Source: Bdellovibrionaceae bacterium UBA2466
GTDB lineage: Bacteria > Bdellovibrionota > FAC87 > UBA2466
Direction of reading: 5' to 3'
Length of the DNA stretch: 24,815 bases
Assembly: GCA_002342225.1 (NCBI GenBank)
Contig: DDPO01000124.1
Location: forward strand, 858-25,672
The position numbers and the translations under genes are program-made. Below are positions 16,099-24,141 of the stretch, one piece after another (the first letter of the stretch is position 1; each line of letters starts with the position of its first letter). The notes below the pieces were generated by a model. It ran no database searches, had not been told where the DNA came from, and was given only the letters and a program-made list of their open reading frames with translations.

Positions 16099-17091
16099 CT
16101 ATTTCGAAGCTAACTCCCTGTAAATTTCAGCATATTTCTCCGCTATTAGGGCTGAAGAGAACCTTTTTACATTCTCAAAACCTAATTGAATCAATTGCTC
16201 AGAGTATTCAGGATTTTCTAAAACTCTTAAAATACCAGCCCGAATACTAGTCACGTCAAAAGGATCCACGAAGCAAGCTGCTTCTCCTGCTATTTCAGGC
16301 ATCGACCCCATTTGACTAGTAACGACGGGTCTTCCCACGGCCTGGGCTTCAATTATAGGTAATCCGAAACCCTCGTAAGTTGAAGCAAAGACGACAATAT
16401 CACTTAATTCGTATTGTTTTAAAATTTCTGTAGAAGTGAGATCTAAATAAACTTCATGGCTGATTTTATATTTCGTTATTGTTTCAAGTTGACTGCTATT
16501 GAGAGGTCCAACAATCGACACATCACAATCAAGACCTGACAATGCCTCAAGAATCCGAACCGTATTTTTTGTTCGGCCGGTCCCTATCATTAAAACTCGA
16601 GGCCGTTTTTTGGGTACCCTAGTTTTTTTTTCAAACCCTTCGCTGAGGGGATTGTGAATAACCCTTATTTTATCTGCTCTGCACCCCGTATGAGCTATCA
16701 CTTGCTTTTTAGTAAACTCAGAAACCGCAACAACTACCCGAGCCCGTTTCTCAGGGATCCAATACCAAAAGATTTTCACTAGCCATTTTTTTAAACCCTT
16801 CGAATGATCAGGTGTCACTGTATCGTGAAATGTTAAGCAGGTCCGTTTTTTCGGTAGCAAGAGATCAAGAAAGTACGCATCCCCAGCGATATGATTGACT
16901 TCAGATTGAAAAAAGCAGACTCGAATAATTTCATACCACTTACCCCAAAAGCCTCTAGCACCATACCGACAAGAATATACTTTGACTTCAAACTCCGATG
17001 ACAAACTCATCCTAAGCCGTTCAAAGACGTTTTCAATACTAAACCCGCCTTGGTTTGATTGTCGCAAGAAGTGGGTTACTCGAATTTTCAT
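16099..17091 (-). CDS. GT4-family glycosyltransferase
   Basis: 330-residue retaining glycosyltransferase of the GT-B fold, cytoplasmic or membrane-associated. The C-terminal nucleotide-sugar domain carries RPRVLMIGTGRTKNTVR at the inter-domain strand and the E-x7-E motif in EGFGLPIIEAQA with GRPVVTSQMGSMPEIAG following. The N-terminal acceptor domain (1-160) is divergent and basic. Donor and acceptor cannot be told, but a GDP-mannose-using enzyme would fit with the guanylyltransferase 1.4 kb away. Its ATG is 39 bp downstream of tRNA-His on the same strand, with no obvious ribosome-binding site, so it may be read from the tRNA promoter. Confidence 0.9.
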   Translation of the reverse strand: MKIRVTHFLRQSNQGGFSIENVFERLRMSLSSEFEVKVYSCRYGARGFWGKWYEIIRVCFFQSEVNHIAGDAYFLDLLLPKKRTCLTFHDTVTPDHSKGLKKWLVKIFWYWIPEKRARVVVAVSEFTKKQVIAHTGCRADKIRVIHNPLSEGFEKKTRVPKKRPRVLMIGTGRTKNTVRILEALSGLDCDVSIVGPLNSSQLETITKYKISHEVYLDLTSTEILKQYELSDIVVFASTYEGFGLPIIEAQAVGRPVVTSQMGSMPEIAGEAACFVDPFDVTSIRAGILRVLENPEYSEQLIQLGFENVKRFSSALIAEKYAEIYRELASK

Positions 17092-17130
17092 GAAGTTTTA
17101 TCTTTTTTCAATTGAACCCGTGCTCGAACA

Positions 17131-17208
17131 TGGGGTGGGTGACGGGAGTTGAACCCGCGACACCCAGAGTCACAGTCTGGTGCTCTAACCAACTGAGCTA
17201 CACCCACC
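17131..17208 (-). tRNA. tRNA-His (GUG)
   Basis: Complete cloverleaf on the minus strand. Acceptor GTGGGTG pairs with CACCCAC, the D-arm is GCTC..GAGC, the anticodon loop is CTGTGAC with anticodon GTG, and the T-arm is CGGGTTCAACTCCCG. The extra G at -1 (17208) opposite discriminator C73 (17134) is the histidine identity mark. The CCA end is encoded (17131-17133). Confidence 0.97.
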
Positions 17209-17241
17209 ACAATAGTCGAACGTCCGCTTTTGAAGCCCCAC

Positions 17242-17270
17242 ATCATGCTTTGTTTCAGGTTACCCGTCAA
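17242..17270 (-). promoter_or_regulatory. promoter of tRNA-His
   Basis: On the minus strand, TTGACG (17265-17270) and CATGAT (17242-17247) are 17 bp apart, five and four of six matches to sigma70. Transcription would start near 17235, about 27 bases before the mature tRNA. Confidence 0.55.
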
Positions 17271-17276
17271 GGTAGG

Positions 17277-17305
17277 TTGTTTGAAGGCTTCATTCCGGTT
17301 AAAAT
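17277..17305 (+). promoter_or_regulatory. candidate promoter of the SPOR-cupin-manC unit
   Basis: TTGTTT (17277-17282) and TAAAAT (17300-17305) are 17 bp apart. The -10 matches five of six bases, the -35 only three. The start would be near 17312, giving a leader of about 39 bases. It lies back to back with the tRNA-His promoter. Confidence 0.4.
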
Positions 17306-17350
17306 AGACTTAGACTTCAATAACTTCTAAACCTTAACCACGAAAATAAC

Positions 17351-18175
17351 ATGACAAAAATCCAATCACCTTTCAAGTTTGACCACCGTGAAATGACAGT
17401 TATCTTTAGTTTGTTTATCTTCACGTCACTGTTGATGTTCACGATCGGTATCGTAGTGGGAAAGAGCTTAGCGCAACCCAAAACCAACGAAGTCGCCGTC
17501 ACCGAGCCTGAATCTCAAGAGCACACAACCCCGGATAAAGAACACCATGCTTCGGCAGCCCACTCCGAGGGCACATCGGTTTCTACCGAACAACAGGCTT
17601 CAAAAACTGCTCACGATAAACCCTCCAGATTGGAATCACTCACTGAGGAAGTATCGACTCCCGAAGAACCTGCAAAAAAAGAAACTGCCGCTAATCACGC
17701 AGCAAACCATGAACTTGAACTTATTCCTGAAAAATCAAAAACTGGAGATGTAAGAGCCTCACTTGCCGAGCTCGTTGACCATGGTGAATTAAATAAAGCT
17801 CTGAAAAACCCTAAAATACAAAATATGATTGAAGAGGGACCTAAATCTCATACTGTAGCAAAAAAACGAGGGATCGCCTCTATTCCACCTAAAACTCCTG
17901 CCAAAAGCTTTCCTGAAGGAAAATATACAGTACAAGTGGGCTCCTATCCCTCGCAAGCCGACGCTTCATTACGAGTAGAACAGTTGCGAAAATTAGGTTA
18001 CCCCTTCGCCTATCTCTCGACGAAAGAACTTGGCGATAAAAAGGAACCTTGGTATCGTGTTTGGCTGGGATACTTTCCTGATTCTGAGACTGCCAAAGCA
18101 AGCGGCGACTTATTACAAGAGCGCGGAGAGGTTAAGAGTTATCTTGTCCGAAAAACTGATACAAAAGAAGATTGA
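17351..18175 (+). CDS. SPOR-domain membrane protein
   Basis: 274-residue protein of FtsN/DedD layout: a short cytoplasmic N-terminus, one membrane helix (about 16-37, VIFSLFIFTSLLMFTIGIVV), a long charged low-complexity linker rich in Glu, Lys, Thr and His, and a C-terminal SPOR domain (about 190-270) that starts GKYTVQVGSYPS and ends near YLVRK. SPOR domains bind glycan strands lacking stem peptides, usually at the division septum. The linker would span the periplasm. No ribosome-binding site is evident. Its end overlaps the cupin start by about 32 bp, tying it to the mannose genes. Role in division or envelope maintenance is inferred from the family. Confidence 0.9.
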   Translation: MTKIQSPFKFDHREMTVIFSLFIFTSLLMFTIGIVVGKSLAQPKTNEVAVTEPESQEHTTPDKEHHASAAHSEGTSVSTEQQASKTAHDKPSRLESLTEEVSTPEEPAKKETAANHAANHELELIPEKSKTGDVRASLAELVDHGELNKALKNPKIQNMIEEGPKSHTVAKKRGIASIPPKTPAKSFPEGKYTVQVGSYPSQADASLRVEQLRKLGYPFAYLSTKELGDKKEPWYRVWLGYFPDSETAKASGDLLQERGEVKSYLVRKTDTKED

Positions 18176-18518
18176 ACGCGTTGAGAAACCTTGGGGTTAT
18201 GAGCTCATATGGGCCCATACTCAAAATTATGTCGCGAAAATCCTGTTTGTAAAAGCTGGCCATTCCTTAAGTTTACAGTTCCATCGAAAAAAAGAAGAAA
18301 CGATGTATATCGAGTCGGGAACTTGTCAGATTGAAAGCGGTCCCGATGAAAACACACTCCACTGCTCCGATTTCTTCTCGGGAGATGTTTTCCACATTCC
18401 TCCCGGAAAACTTCACAGAATTCATGCGAAAACTGACTGTAGAATTTTTGAGGTTTCCACACCTCATTTAGAGGATGTTGTTCGACTCCAAGATAAATAT
18501 GGCCGAATCCAATCCTAA
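18144..18518 (+). CDS. cupin resembling the phosphomannose isomerase domain
   Basis: Small cupin of about 124 residues, aligned with the C-terminal domain of bifunctional AlgA/ManC enzymes: EKPWGYELIW, then LSLQFHRKKEE, then GDVFHIPPGKLHRI. That domain turns mannose-6-phosphate and fructose-6-phosphate into each other. His47 and the later HRI histidine could bind metal. The catalytic Arg and His of the AlgA motif (QxHHHRAEHW, from memory) are Lys50 and Thr53 here, so isomerase activity is uncertain. The only upstream ATG, at 18030, would need a 146-bp overlap; I prefer TTG at 18144, with GGAGAGG 13 bp before it, though CTG at 18156 is possible. It overlaps the SPOR gene and the guanylyltransferase. 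Confidence 0.78.
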   Translation: MSEKLIQKKIERVEKPWGYELIWAHTQNYVAKILFVKAGHSLSLQFHRKKEETMYIESGTCQIESGPDENTLHCSDFFSGDVFHIPPGKLHRIHAKTDCRIFEVSTPHLEDVVRLQDKYGRIQS

Positions 18519-19542
18519 AAACTTCGTTGCTTTGGTGATGGCTGGAGGTAGCGGAACTCGATTCTGGCCCCTAAGTCAACCCGATAGGCCTAAACAGTAC
18601 CTCACGCTGGTAGGCAATCGTTCACTCATTCAAGCCACTATTGATCGACTTCAAAAACAAGTTCCCCTCTCAAATATTTTTATTTGCTCTGGAGAGAATC
18701 AAAAAAAACTAATCCAAGAACAGCTTCCGAAAATTTCCGGACTTATCTTGGAACCCAAAGGAAAAAACACAGCTCCATGTCTCATGTTGTCTGTAGCCCA
18801 CCTACTACACCAAGGTGTCCCTCCCTCAACCGTCATGGGAGTCTTTCCTGCAGACCATACTATCAGCAACGAGACGAGATTTCTAAGTACACTCCAATAC
18901 GCTATTGACGAAGCTAGTTCAACCAAGTGTCTTTTAACTTTTGGAATAAACCCCCAATCAGCGCATACAGGTTACGGATATATTGAAGCCGGAGACAAAT
19001 CTGGAGACCACTCTTTTAGAGTCAAAAGATTCGTCGAAAAACCTACCTTTGAAAAAGCCCAAGAGTATGTAAGACAAGGAACTTTCTATTGGAACGCTGG
19101 AATTTTTGTTTGGCGCTTAGATGCGATAACCGAAGCTTTCCAAACTTTTCTACCCCAAGAATGGGAAAGGGTTCAGGCGGCTATAAAAACTCAGAATATC
19201 CATGAGATTTATGACCAGTTGACTTCCCAACCCATTGATGTAGCTGTAATGGAAAAAGCATCAAATGTGCGAGTTATTCCAACGGACATGGGATGGAACG
19301 ACCTAGGATCTTGGAGTGCATTGCTCACCCACCTTCAGCAAAATGATAACAGTGACAATGTCGTTGTTTCAAAACGACCTGAGCATTGCTCTTTTATCGA
19401 TTCTCACAACAATCTCATCTGTACTTCAACCTCCAAAAAAGTAGTTGCGATCGGCATTGAGAATCTCATCATCGTAGAAACAGATAAAGAACTTCTCATC
19501 ACTCACCGAAGCCAAGACCAGCGGGTCAAAGAGATCAAATAA
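18499..19542 (+). CDS. manC: mannose-1-phosphate guanylyltransferase
   Basis: 347-residue nucleotidyltransferase that makes GDP-mannose from mannose-1-phosphate and GTP. The nucleotide-binding signature is VMAGGSGTRFWPLS (13-26); the sugar-binding FVEKPTFEKA lies near 170; FPADHTI and NAGIFVWR are also family marks. It has only the GMP domain, while many bacterial ManC/AlgA proteins carry a fused C-terminal isomerase; the related cupin is the separate gene just upstream. The start at 18499 is preferred to the ATG at 18475, which has AGAGG immediately against it. The overlap with the cupin is 20 bp. GDP-mannose would feed polysaccharide or glycoprotein glycosylation. Confidence 0.93.
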   Translation: MAESNPKNFVALVMAGGSGTRFWPLSQPDRPKQYLTLVGNRSLIQATIDRLQKQVPLSNIFICSGENQKKLIQEQLPKISGLILEPKGKNTAPCLMLSVAHLLHQGVPPSTVMGVFPADHTISNETRFLSTLQYAIDEASSTKCLLTFGINPQSAHTGYGYIEAGDKSGDHSFRVKRFVEKPTFEKAQEYVRQGTFYWNAGIFVWRLDAITEAFQTFLPQEWERVQAAIKTQNIHEIYDQLTSQPIDVAVMEKASNVRVIPTDMGWNDLGSWSALLTHLQQNDNSDNVVVSKRPEHCSFIDSHNNLICTSTSKKVVAIGIENLIIVETDKELLITHRSQDQRVKEIK

Positions 19543-19558
19543 AATCACTGCCTTTTTC

Positions 19559-19587
19559 TTTCATTCATTCTCTGGAGTCGCTATAGT
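19559..19587 (+). promoter_or_regulatory. sigma70-like promoter near the ATPase start
   Basis: TATAGT (19582-19587) with a weak -35 TTTCAT (19559-19564) and a 17-bp spacer. The -10 ends 7 bp before the ATG at 19595, predicting a leaderless or near-leaderless message. No ribosome-binding site lies at usable spacing. Confidence 0.4.
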
Positions 19588-19594
19588 CCGAAAA

Positions 19595-22060
19595 ATGGGG
19601 TCTACGGGATTAACGCATAAAGAAGTTTCGCAACTCCAACTCAAACACGGAAAAAACATCCTTCCCTCCGATAGAAGTGAATCTTGGATGAGGATCCTTT
19701 TCGATTCGCTAAGGGCCCCCATGACACTTTTGCTTGTCGCTTGTTCGGTTACTTATCTACTCTTAGGAGACGCGCGAGAGGGAGTGCTTCTTTTAGCAGC
19801 TGCCCTTTTCACTGCTGGGCTCGACTTTTTTCAGACGTTTAAAACACAAAAAGAATTAGCTGCACTTAGAAACCTTACAAGTCCTAGAGCATTGGTCGTT
19901 CGAGAAGGTGAGCAACAACGTATTGCAAGCCAGGAGCTAGTTCCGGGTGATTTGATTCTGCTCTCCGAAGGAGACCGCGTTCCTGCAGACGCAAAAATCA
20001 TATCCTCATCTGGAATTTCGGTAGATGAATCGCTTCTTACCGGAGAATCTTTTCCGGTTCAAAAATCAATAAGTGAAAACCTATCAAATCCACCTCTTTA
20101 TTCAGGCACACTTATTATTTCAGGAAAAGCTCAAGCTATAGTGACTTCGACAGGTCTACATTCGCAGATCGGTACTATTGGCGCCTCGTTGAGCCAGCAA
20201 AAGGAGCAAGAAACCCTACTTCAAAGCACACTTAGAAAACTAAGCACGAGAATTTTTATCCTGAGTTTATTCTTTCTAGTTTTTGTCGTTTTGGTTTCAG
20301 GTTTCATGCAGAAAAACTGGCTAAAAGCTTTCCTCTTGGGTTTATCAACCAGCATTTCAATGATCCCAGAAGAATTGCCAGTTGTTCTCACTGTGTTTCT
20401 AGCTATGGGAGCTTGGAAAATGGCTCGACACCGAGTCCTCACAAGAAGGATTGCCTCGATTGAAAATTTAGGCGCTATTAGTACTCTGTGCGTGGATAAA
20501 ACCGGAACGCTAACTGAAAACTCAATGACAGTAAGAGCCTTAGCTATCAAGCAAGGCCATTTCACCACTGCTGATGATACTTTACCTGAGAGTTTTCACT
20601 CTCTTATTGAGTATGCGGTTCTTGCTAGCCACCCAGATCCTTTTGATCCCATGGAGAAAGCTATTCACTCGGCATTAGCAAAGTATCTAAAACATAGCGA
20701 TCATGAACATCCTGATTGGAATTTGGTCAAAGAATATCCCTTAACCGACAAGCTCAGAGCCATGGCTTGTGTTTGGGAAACTCGAGGCACACAACAATAC
20801 ATGATCGCTGTGAAAGGTGCCCCCGAGGACATTTTTGATTTGTGTCATTTCAAAACAAATGAAACTCAGATGTACCTCAGGGAAGTTGAGAGACTTGCAT
20901 CGCAAGGGCTTCGAGTCATTGCAGTCGCAAAATCGACCGTAAAAAACTCTGATACATTACCAGATAAATCCCACGATTTTGATTTTGAATATTTAGGCCT
21001 TATTGGACTCGAAGACCCCTTGAGGACATCAGTTCCTGAAAGCTTGGCAACTTGTTGGAGGGCTGGAATCAAAGTTTTTGTTTTAACTGGGGACTATCCC
21101 ATTACTGCGAAACGAATAGCTGAACAAGCGGGGTTCGAAGAAAGTACCCCTATTTTTATGGGTGAAGATCTCCCCAAACTAACTCAACCTCAGCTTGAAA
21201 AATCTTTAGGGGGACATGCCATCTTTTCGCGTCTGTCCCATCACAACAAATTATTTCTCGTCGAAAAATTGCAGAAGCTTGGTGAAATTGTAGCGATGAC
21301 TGGCGATGGAGTTAATGACGCTCCCAGCCTTAAAAAGGCCGATGTGGGAATTGCTATGGGAAAACGCGGGACCGATGTTGCTCGAGAAGCTTCCGACCTT
21401 ATACTTCTCGATGATGACTTTTCCGCCATCGTAACAGCCATTGCCTTGGGTCGAAAAATCTACCAGCAAATTCGTACCGCAATGACCTATACCTTCTCCC
21501 TACATATCCCCATCGGAGCCCTGACTCTTCTGCCGATTTTTCTAAAATGGCCGACTCTTCTTGAACCACTGCATTTGGTATTTTTAGAGATGATCATTGA
21601 TCCTTCCTGCACTATCGCACTAGGTTTGGTAACAACTCATCGGGATCTCATGTCAGAACCACCCAGGAAAAAAAACTCTCCCTTTTTAGACAAAACATTT
21701 TTAAAACCAATCGCATTAAAAGGATTAGTTGCACTGAGTGTCTGTTTGACAGTCCCCCTCACTTTGACAAATCGGGGATTCTCTGCAGAAGAGGTAAGAA
21801 CATATACTTTTCTTGTCTTACTCGGCTCCATCTTAGGCCTTTTATTTGGCTCTCTGCCACAAAAGCTTGAACACCCGAAACAAAATTTGGTCTGGCTCTC
21901 GGTTTACGCTTTTGCGCTACTTTCTCTGATCGTTGTTTTCAGCTCAAAATTAATGTTAGAAACTTTTCATTTTATCCCAGTTCACAATCACTTTGCCTTG
22001 TTGGCTCTTGCTTTAGGCATTGTTCCCTGTGCTCTTACGCGATACGTTTCAAAGCAGTAG
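19595..22060 (+). CDS. P-type cation-transporting ATPase, type II-like
   Basis: 821-residue inner-membrane ion pump. The actuator TGES is at 149-152, the phosphorylated Asp301 in DKTGTLT, the hinge in MTGDGVNDAP. Helix-4 carries PEELP (258-262), comparable to PEGLP of calcium pumps. The helix-6 segment reads FLEMIIDPSC, placing Glu and Asp where SERCA has Asn796 and Asp800, so the site is more acidic than usual. It is shorter than SERCA but near the 850-900 residues of bacterial type II pumps. A divalent cation such as calcium is the best guess; manganese or another ion cannot be excluded. It has its own candidate promoter and is not clearly linked to its neighbours. Confidence 0.92.
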   Translation: MGSTGLTHKEVSQLQLKHGKNILPSDRSESWMRILFDSLRAPMTLLLVACSVTYLLLGDAREGVLLLAAALFTAGLDFFQTFKTQKELAALRNLTSPRALVVREGEQQRIASQELVPGDLILLSEGDRVPADAKIISSSGISVDESLLTGESFPVQKSISENLSNPPLYSGTLIISGKAQAIVTSTGLHSQIGTIGASLSQQKEQETLLQSTLRKLSTRIFILSLFFLVFVVLVSGFMQKNWLKAFLLGLSTSISMIPEELPVVLTVFLAMGAWKMARHRVLTRRIASIENLGAISTLCVDKTGTLTENSMTVRALAIKQGHFTTADDTLPESFHSLIEYAVLASHPDPFDPMEKAIHSALAKYLKHSDHEHPDWNLVKEYPLTDKLRAMACVWETRGTQQYMIAVKGAPEDIFDLCHFKTNETQMYLREVERLASQGLRVIAVAKSTVKNSDTLPDKSHDFDFEYLGLIGLEDPLRTSVPESLATCWRAGIKVFVLTGDYPITAKRIAEQAGFEESTPIFMGEDLPKLTQPQLEKSLGGHAIFSRLSHHNKLFLVEKLQKLGEIVAMTGDGVNDAPSLKKADVGIAMGKRGTDVAREASDLILLDDDFSAIVTAIALGRKIYQQIRTAMTYTFSLHIPIGALTLLPIFLKWPTLLEPLHLVFLEMIIDPSCTIALGLVTTHRDLMSEPPRKKNSPFLDKTFLKPIALKGLVALSVCLTVPLTLTNRGFSAEEVRTYTFLVLLGSILGLLFGSLPQKLEHPKQNLVWLSVYAFALLSLIVVFSSKLMLETFHFIPVHNHFALLALALGIVPCALTRYVSKQ

Positions 22061-22089
22061 GCCGTTTGGTCTGCTCGACATCGTTTTTT

Positions 22090-22118
22090 TTGCCATTTGT
22101 ACCAAGAGACGGTAGATT
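22090..22118 (+). promoter_or_regulatory. sigma70-like promoter touching the SRPBCC start
   Basis: TTGCCA (22090-22095) and TAGATT (22113-22118) are separated by exactly 17 bp; five and four of six bases match. The seventh base after the -10 is the A of the ATG at 22125, and no ribosome-binding site is present at proper spacing, so the transcript is predicted leaderless. It would drive SRPBCC, lnt and lgt. Confidence 0.55.
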
Positions 22119-22124
22119 CAACCT

Positions 22125-22583
22125 ATGGCATTTACCGTCGAAACACACTGTTCTGGCAAATTCTCCTCTCCGCATTCAATCAATGAAACTTTAGAGTTCA
22201 TATCTGATTACCCCACATCGGTTGCCAAACACTTTGATGGATTAAAACACTTTACTCAGGAAGGGCCCGACACCTATCGCTGGACTTTTGAATCGCTCAA
22301 ATACGGCGGCTATGAGCTGACGATCACTTTTGTAACCCGGTTTGTAAAATCCTCCCTACAACAAATCGAGATCATCCCAGTAAAAGGATCAGACAAAGCA
22401 GCGCTATCGGGACGATGGCGTTTAGAACCCTGTGGCCAAGAAACGATGGTTCATTTTGAAGCTACTTTGGTAGGAGAGCTTCCTTTACCAGGTTTAATGA
22501 AGGGAATGGTCACACCTCTAGCGCAAAAAGAGGTTAAAAAACTATTCGACCGGTACATTCAAAATGTTGCAAAAGCTATCTAA
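22125..22583 (+). CDS. SRPBCC-fold (START-like) protein
   Basis: 152-residue cytoplasmic protein of the SRPBCC helix-grip fold, which forms a hydrophobic cavity for lipids or other small ligands. The N-terminal strand and helix (SSPHSINETLEFISDYPT), a run of beta strands (YELTITFVTRF, LQQIEIIPV, ETMVHFEATLVGE) and the long C-terminal helix (PLAQKEVKKLFDRYIQNVA) fit the fold. There is no signal peptide. It overlaps the start of lnt by 20 bp, so it is probably coexpressed with the lipoprotein acylation enzymes. Ligand and role are unknown. Confidence 0.78.
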   Translation: MAFTVETHCSGKFSSPHSINETLEFISDYPTSVAKHFDGLKHFTQEGPDTYRWTFESLKYGGYELTITFVTRFVKSSLQQIEIIPVKGSDKAALSGRWRLEPCGQETMVHFEATLVGELPLPGLMKGMVTPLAQKEVKKLFDRYIQNVAKAI

Positions 22584-24138
22584 AAACCCATGGTTTCTCA
22601 GCGTTATCAGCGGACTGCTCGTATTCTTGAGTTTTGAAAAATTCAACTTCACACTGTGCGCATTCTTTTTTCCACTCGTTTTTAATTACCTTTCCGTCAA
22701 TTCATTTTCGTGGAAGAAAAATTTCTGCGTAGGCTTTGCTACCTCTTTCATAGTCATGTTGGGGGGATTTTACTGGGTAACTTTTGTAATCCACGAATTT
22801 GGATATTTGCCGTGGTCTGTATCCTTCCTTATTTTTCTCGCATTCTGCGGATTTGGGGCCTTAAATTTTCCCATCTTTTTTGTTGCAGCTAGTTGGGTTA
22901 ATCAGAAATTGCTGCTTCAAAAACGCTCTATTTTTTTTCTATCCTGTTGGTTTACGATTTTCCTGCCTGCTCTTTTTTGTTTGGTCGAATACTTCTTCCC
23001 TAAAATATTTCCGTGGTATTTAGGCCACTGCTTATACAAGGCCTCCTACATCACTCAAATTGTAGAGTTAACTGGAAGTCTTTTTTTGAGTTTCCTTATT
23101 TATAGTTTGGGGAGTGCTCTAGGACTTCTAATGTTTCCGCCCCTAGAATTAAACCGGCGCCCTTGGGAATCACTCTTGCTCCCGTTGTGTTTACTAGCGG
23201 TTTCGCTAGGATTTAGTCATTACAGAATCAACCATCCTCCAACTCCCGGAAAAAAGCTTAAAGTTGCTATTATACAAGCTAATATCGGAAGCCTTGAGAA
23301 AATTAACGCCGAAATGAAACTCGGAAATCTTGTCGATCAAGTGGTCGCCAAATACTATGCCCTCACCGAAACGGCTCTTAAATCATCTCCTGATCTCATT
23401 TTGTGGCCCGAAACTGCGATGCCGTTTGCCATGGGGGGGGCCCAACACCGCTTTGAAGCGCTCAAACAGCAAGTAACCCAATGGGGTAAAGCACTGATCA
23501 CTGGCAGTTACGCAAAAAGCGAGAAGAGTAGCTTCAAAGATTACAATGGTGCTTTTTTGTTAGAACCCAAATCTGACGGCACAGTTTCAATTCAAAGTTA
23601 CATGAAAAATATTTTATTAGCTTTTGGAGAATACTTTCCTTTTGGAGAGCATTTTCCCATCATTTATCGATACTTTCCCCAAGTAGCAGATTTTGAAAGA
23701 GGCACCGAGCAAAATCCGGTTATTTTAAAAGATGGAACAGCACTGGGAGTTACGATTTGCTATGAAGCTATTGTTCCTCAATTCTTCAGAAAAACAGCAA
23801 ATCACCCACTCCATGCTGTGATTAATCTCACCAATGACTCTTGGTTCGGCCCTACATCTGAGCCCTATCTTCATGGTTCCCTCGCGGTATTTAGATCACT
23901 TGAGTCAAAGCTTCCTCTTATCCGAGCTACTAACACGGGAGTCTCTTTTGTCGTAGACTCCTTGGGACGTCTTTCGCCGACCACATCTGTGTATAAGCCA
24001 GAAATTCTCGTTACAGATGTTCAATTGCCCGCCTCTCCCGCAAAAACTTTTTATATGCAATTTGGAGATTGGTTTGTGCTAGTATTGACGGGAATCATCT
24101 TAACATTCATCGTTTTTTTAATTGTGGGTCGAGAGTAA
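22564..24138 (+). CDS. lnt: apolipoprotein N-acyltransferase
   Basis: 524-residue inner-membrane enzyme that adds the third acyl chain to the N-terminal cysteine of lipoproteins, allowing release to the outer membrane by Lol. Five to six membrane helices fill residues 10-220, followed by a periplasmic nitrilase domain with the catalytic triad Glu283 (WPETAMPF), Lys348 (YMKNILLAFGEY) and Cys399 (TICYE), and Glu401. NLTNDSWFG is also kept, and a final helix lies near 500-520. The ATG overlaps the SRPBCC gene by 20 bp and lacks a clear ribosome-binding site, suggesting coupling. A run of eight G lies at 23433-23440. It is followed 3 bp later by lgt. Confidence 0.96.
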   Translation: MLQKLSKNPWFLSVISGLLVFLSFEKFNFTLCAFFFPLVFNYLSVNSFSWKKNFCVGFATSFIVMLGGFYWVTFVIHEFGYLPWSVSFLIFLAFCGFGALNFPIFFVAASWVNQKLLLQKRSIFFLSCWFTIFLPALFCLVEYFFPKIFPWYLGHCLYKASYITQIVELTGSLFLSFLIYSLGSALGLLMFPPLELNRRPWESLLLPLCLLAVSLGFSHYRINHPPTPGKKLKVAIIQANIGSLEKINAEMKLGNLVDQVVAKYYALTETALKSSPDLILWPETAMPFAMGGAQHRFEALKQQVTQWGKALITGSYAKSEKSSFKDYNGAFLLEPKSDGTVSIQSYMKNILLAFGEYFPFGEHFPIIYRYFPQVADFERGTEQNPVILKDGTALGVTICYEAIVPQFFRKTANHPLHAVINLTNDSWFGPTSEPYLHGSLAVFRSLESKLPLIRATNTGVSFVVDSLGRLSPTTSVYKPEILVTDVQLPASPAKTFYMQFGDWFVLVLTGIILTFIVFLIVGRE

Positions 24139-24141
24139 TAA

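Noticed and set aside
17112..17120. Copy of TTGAACCCG from the tRNA-His T-arm, 37 bp beyond it, as a possible attachment-site trace
   Set aside because: Nine bases are too few for an attachment site, and no integrase or foreign-looking genes are nearby.
18030..18143. ATG start for the cupin at 18030
   Set aside because: It would overlap the SPOR domain by 146 bp and add residues that do not resemble cupins; a TTG near 18144 fits better.
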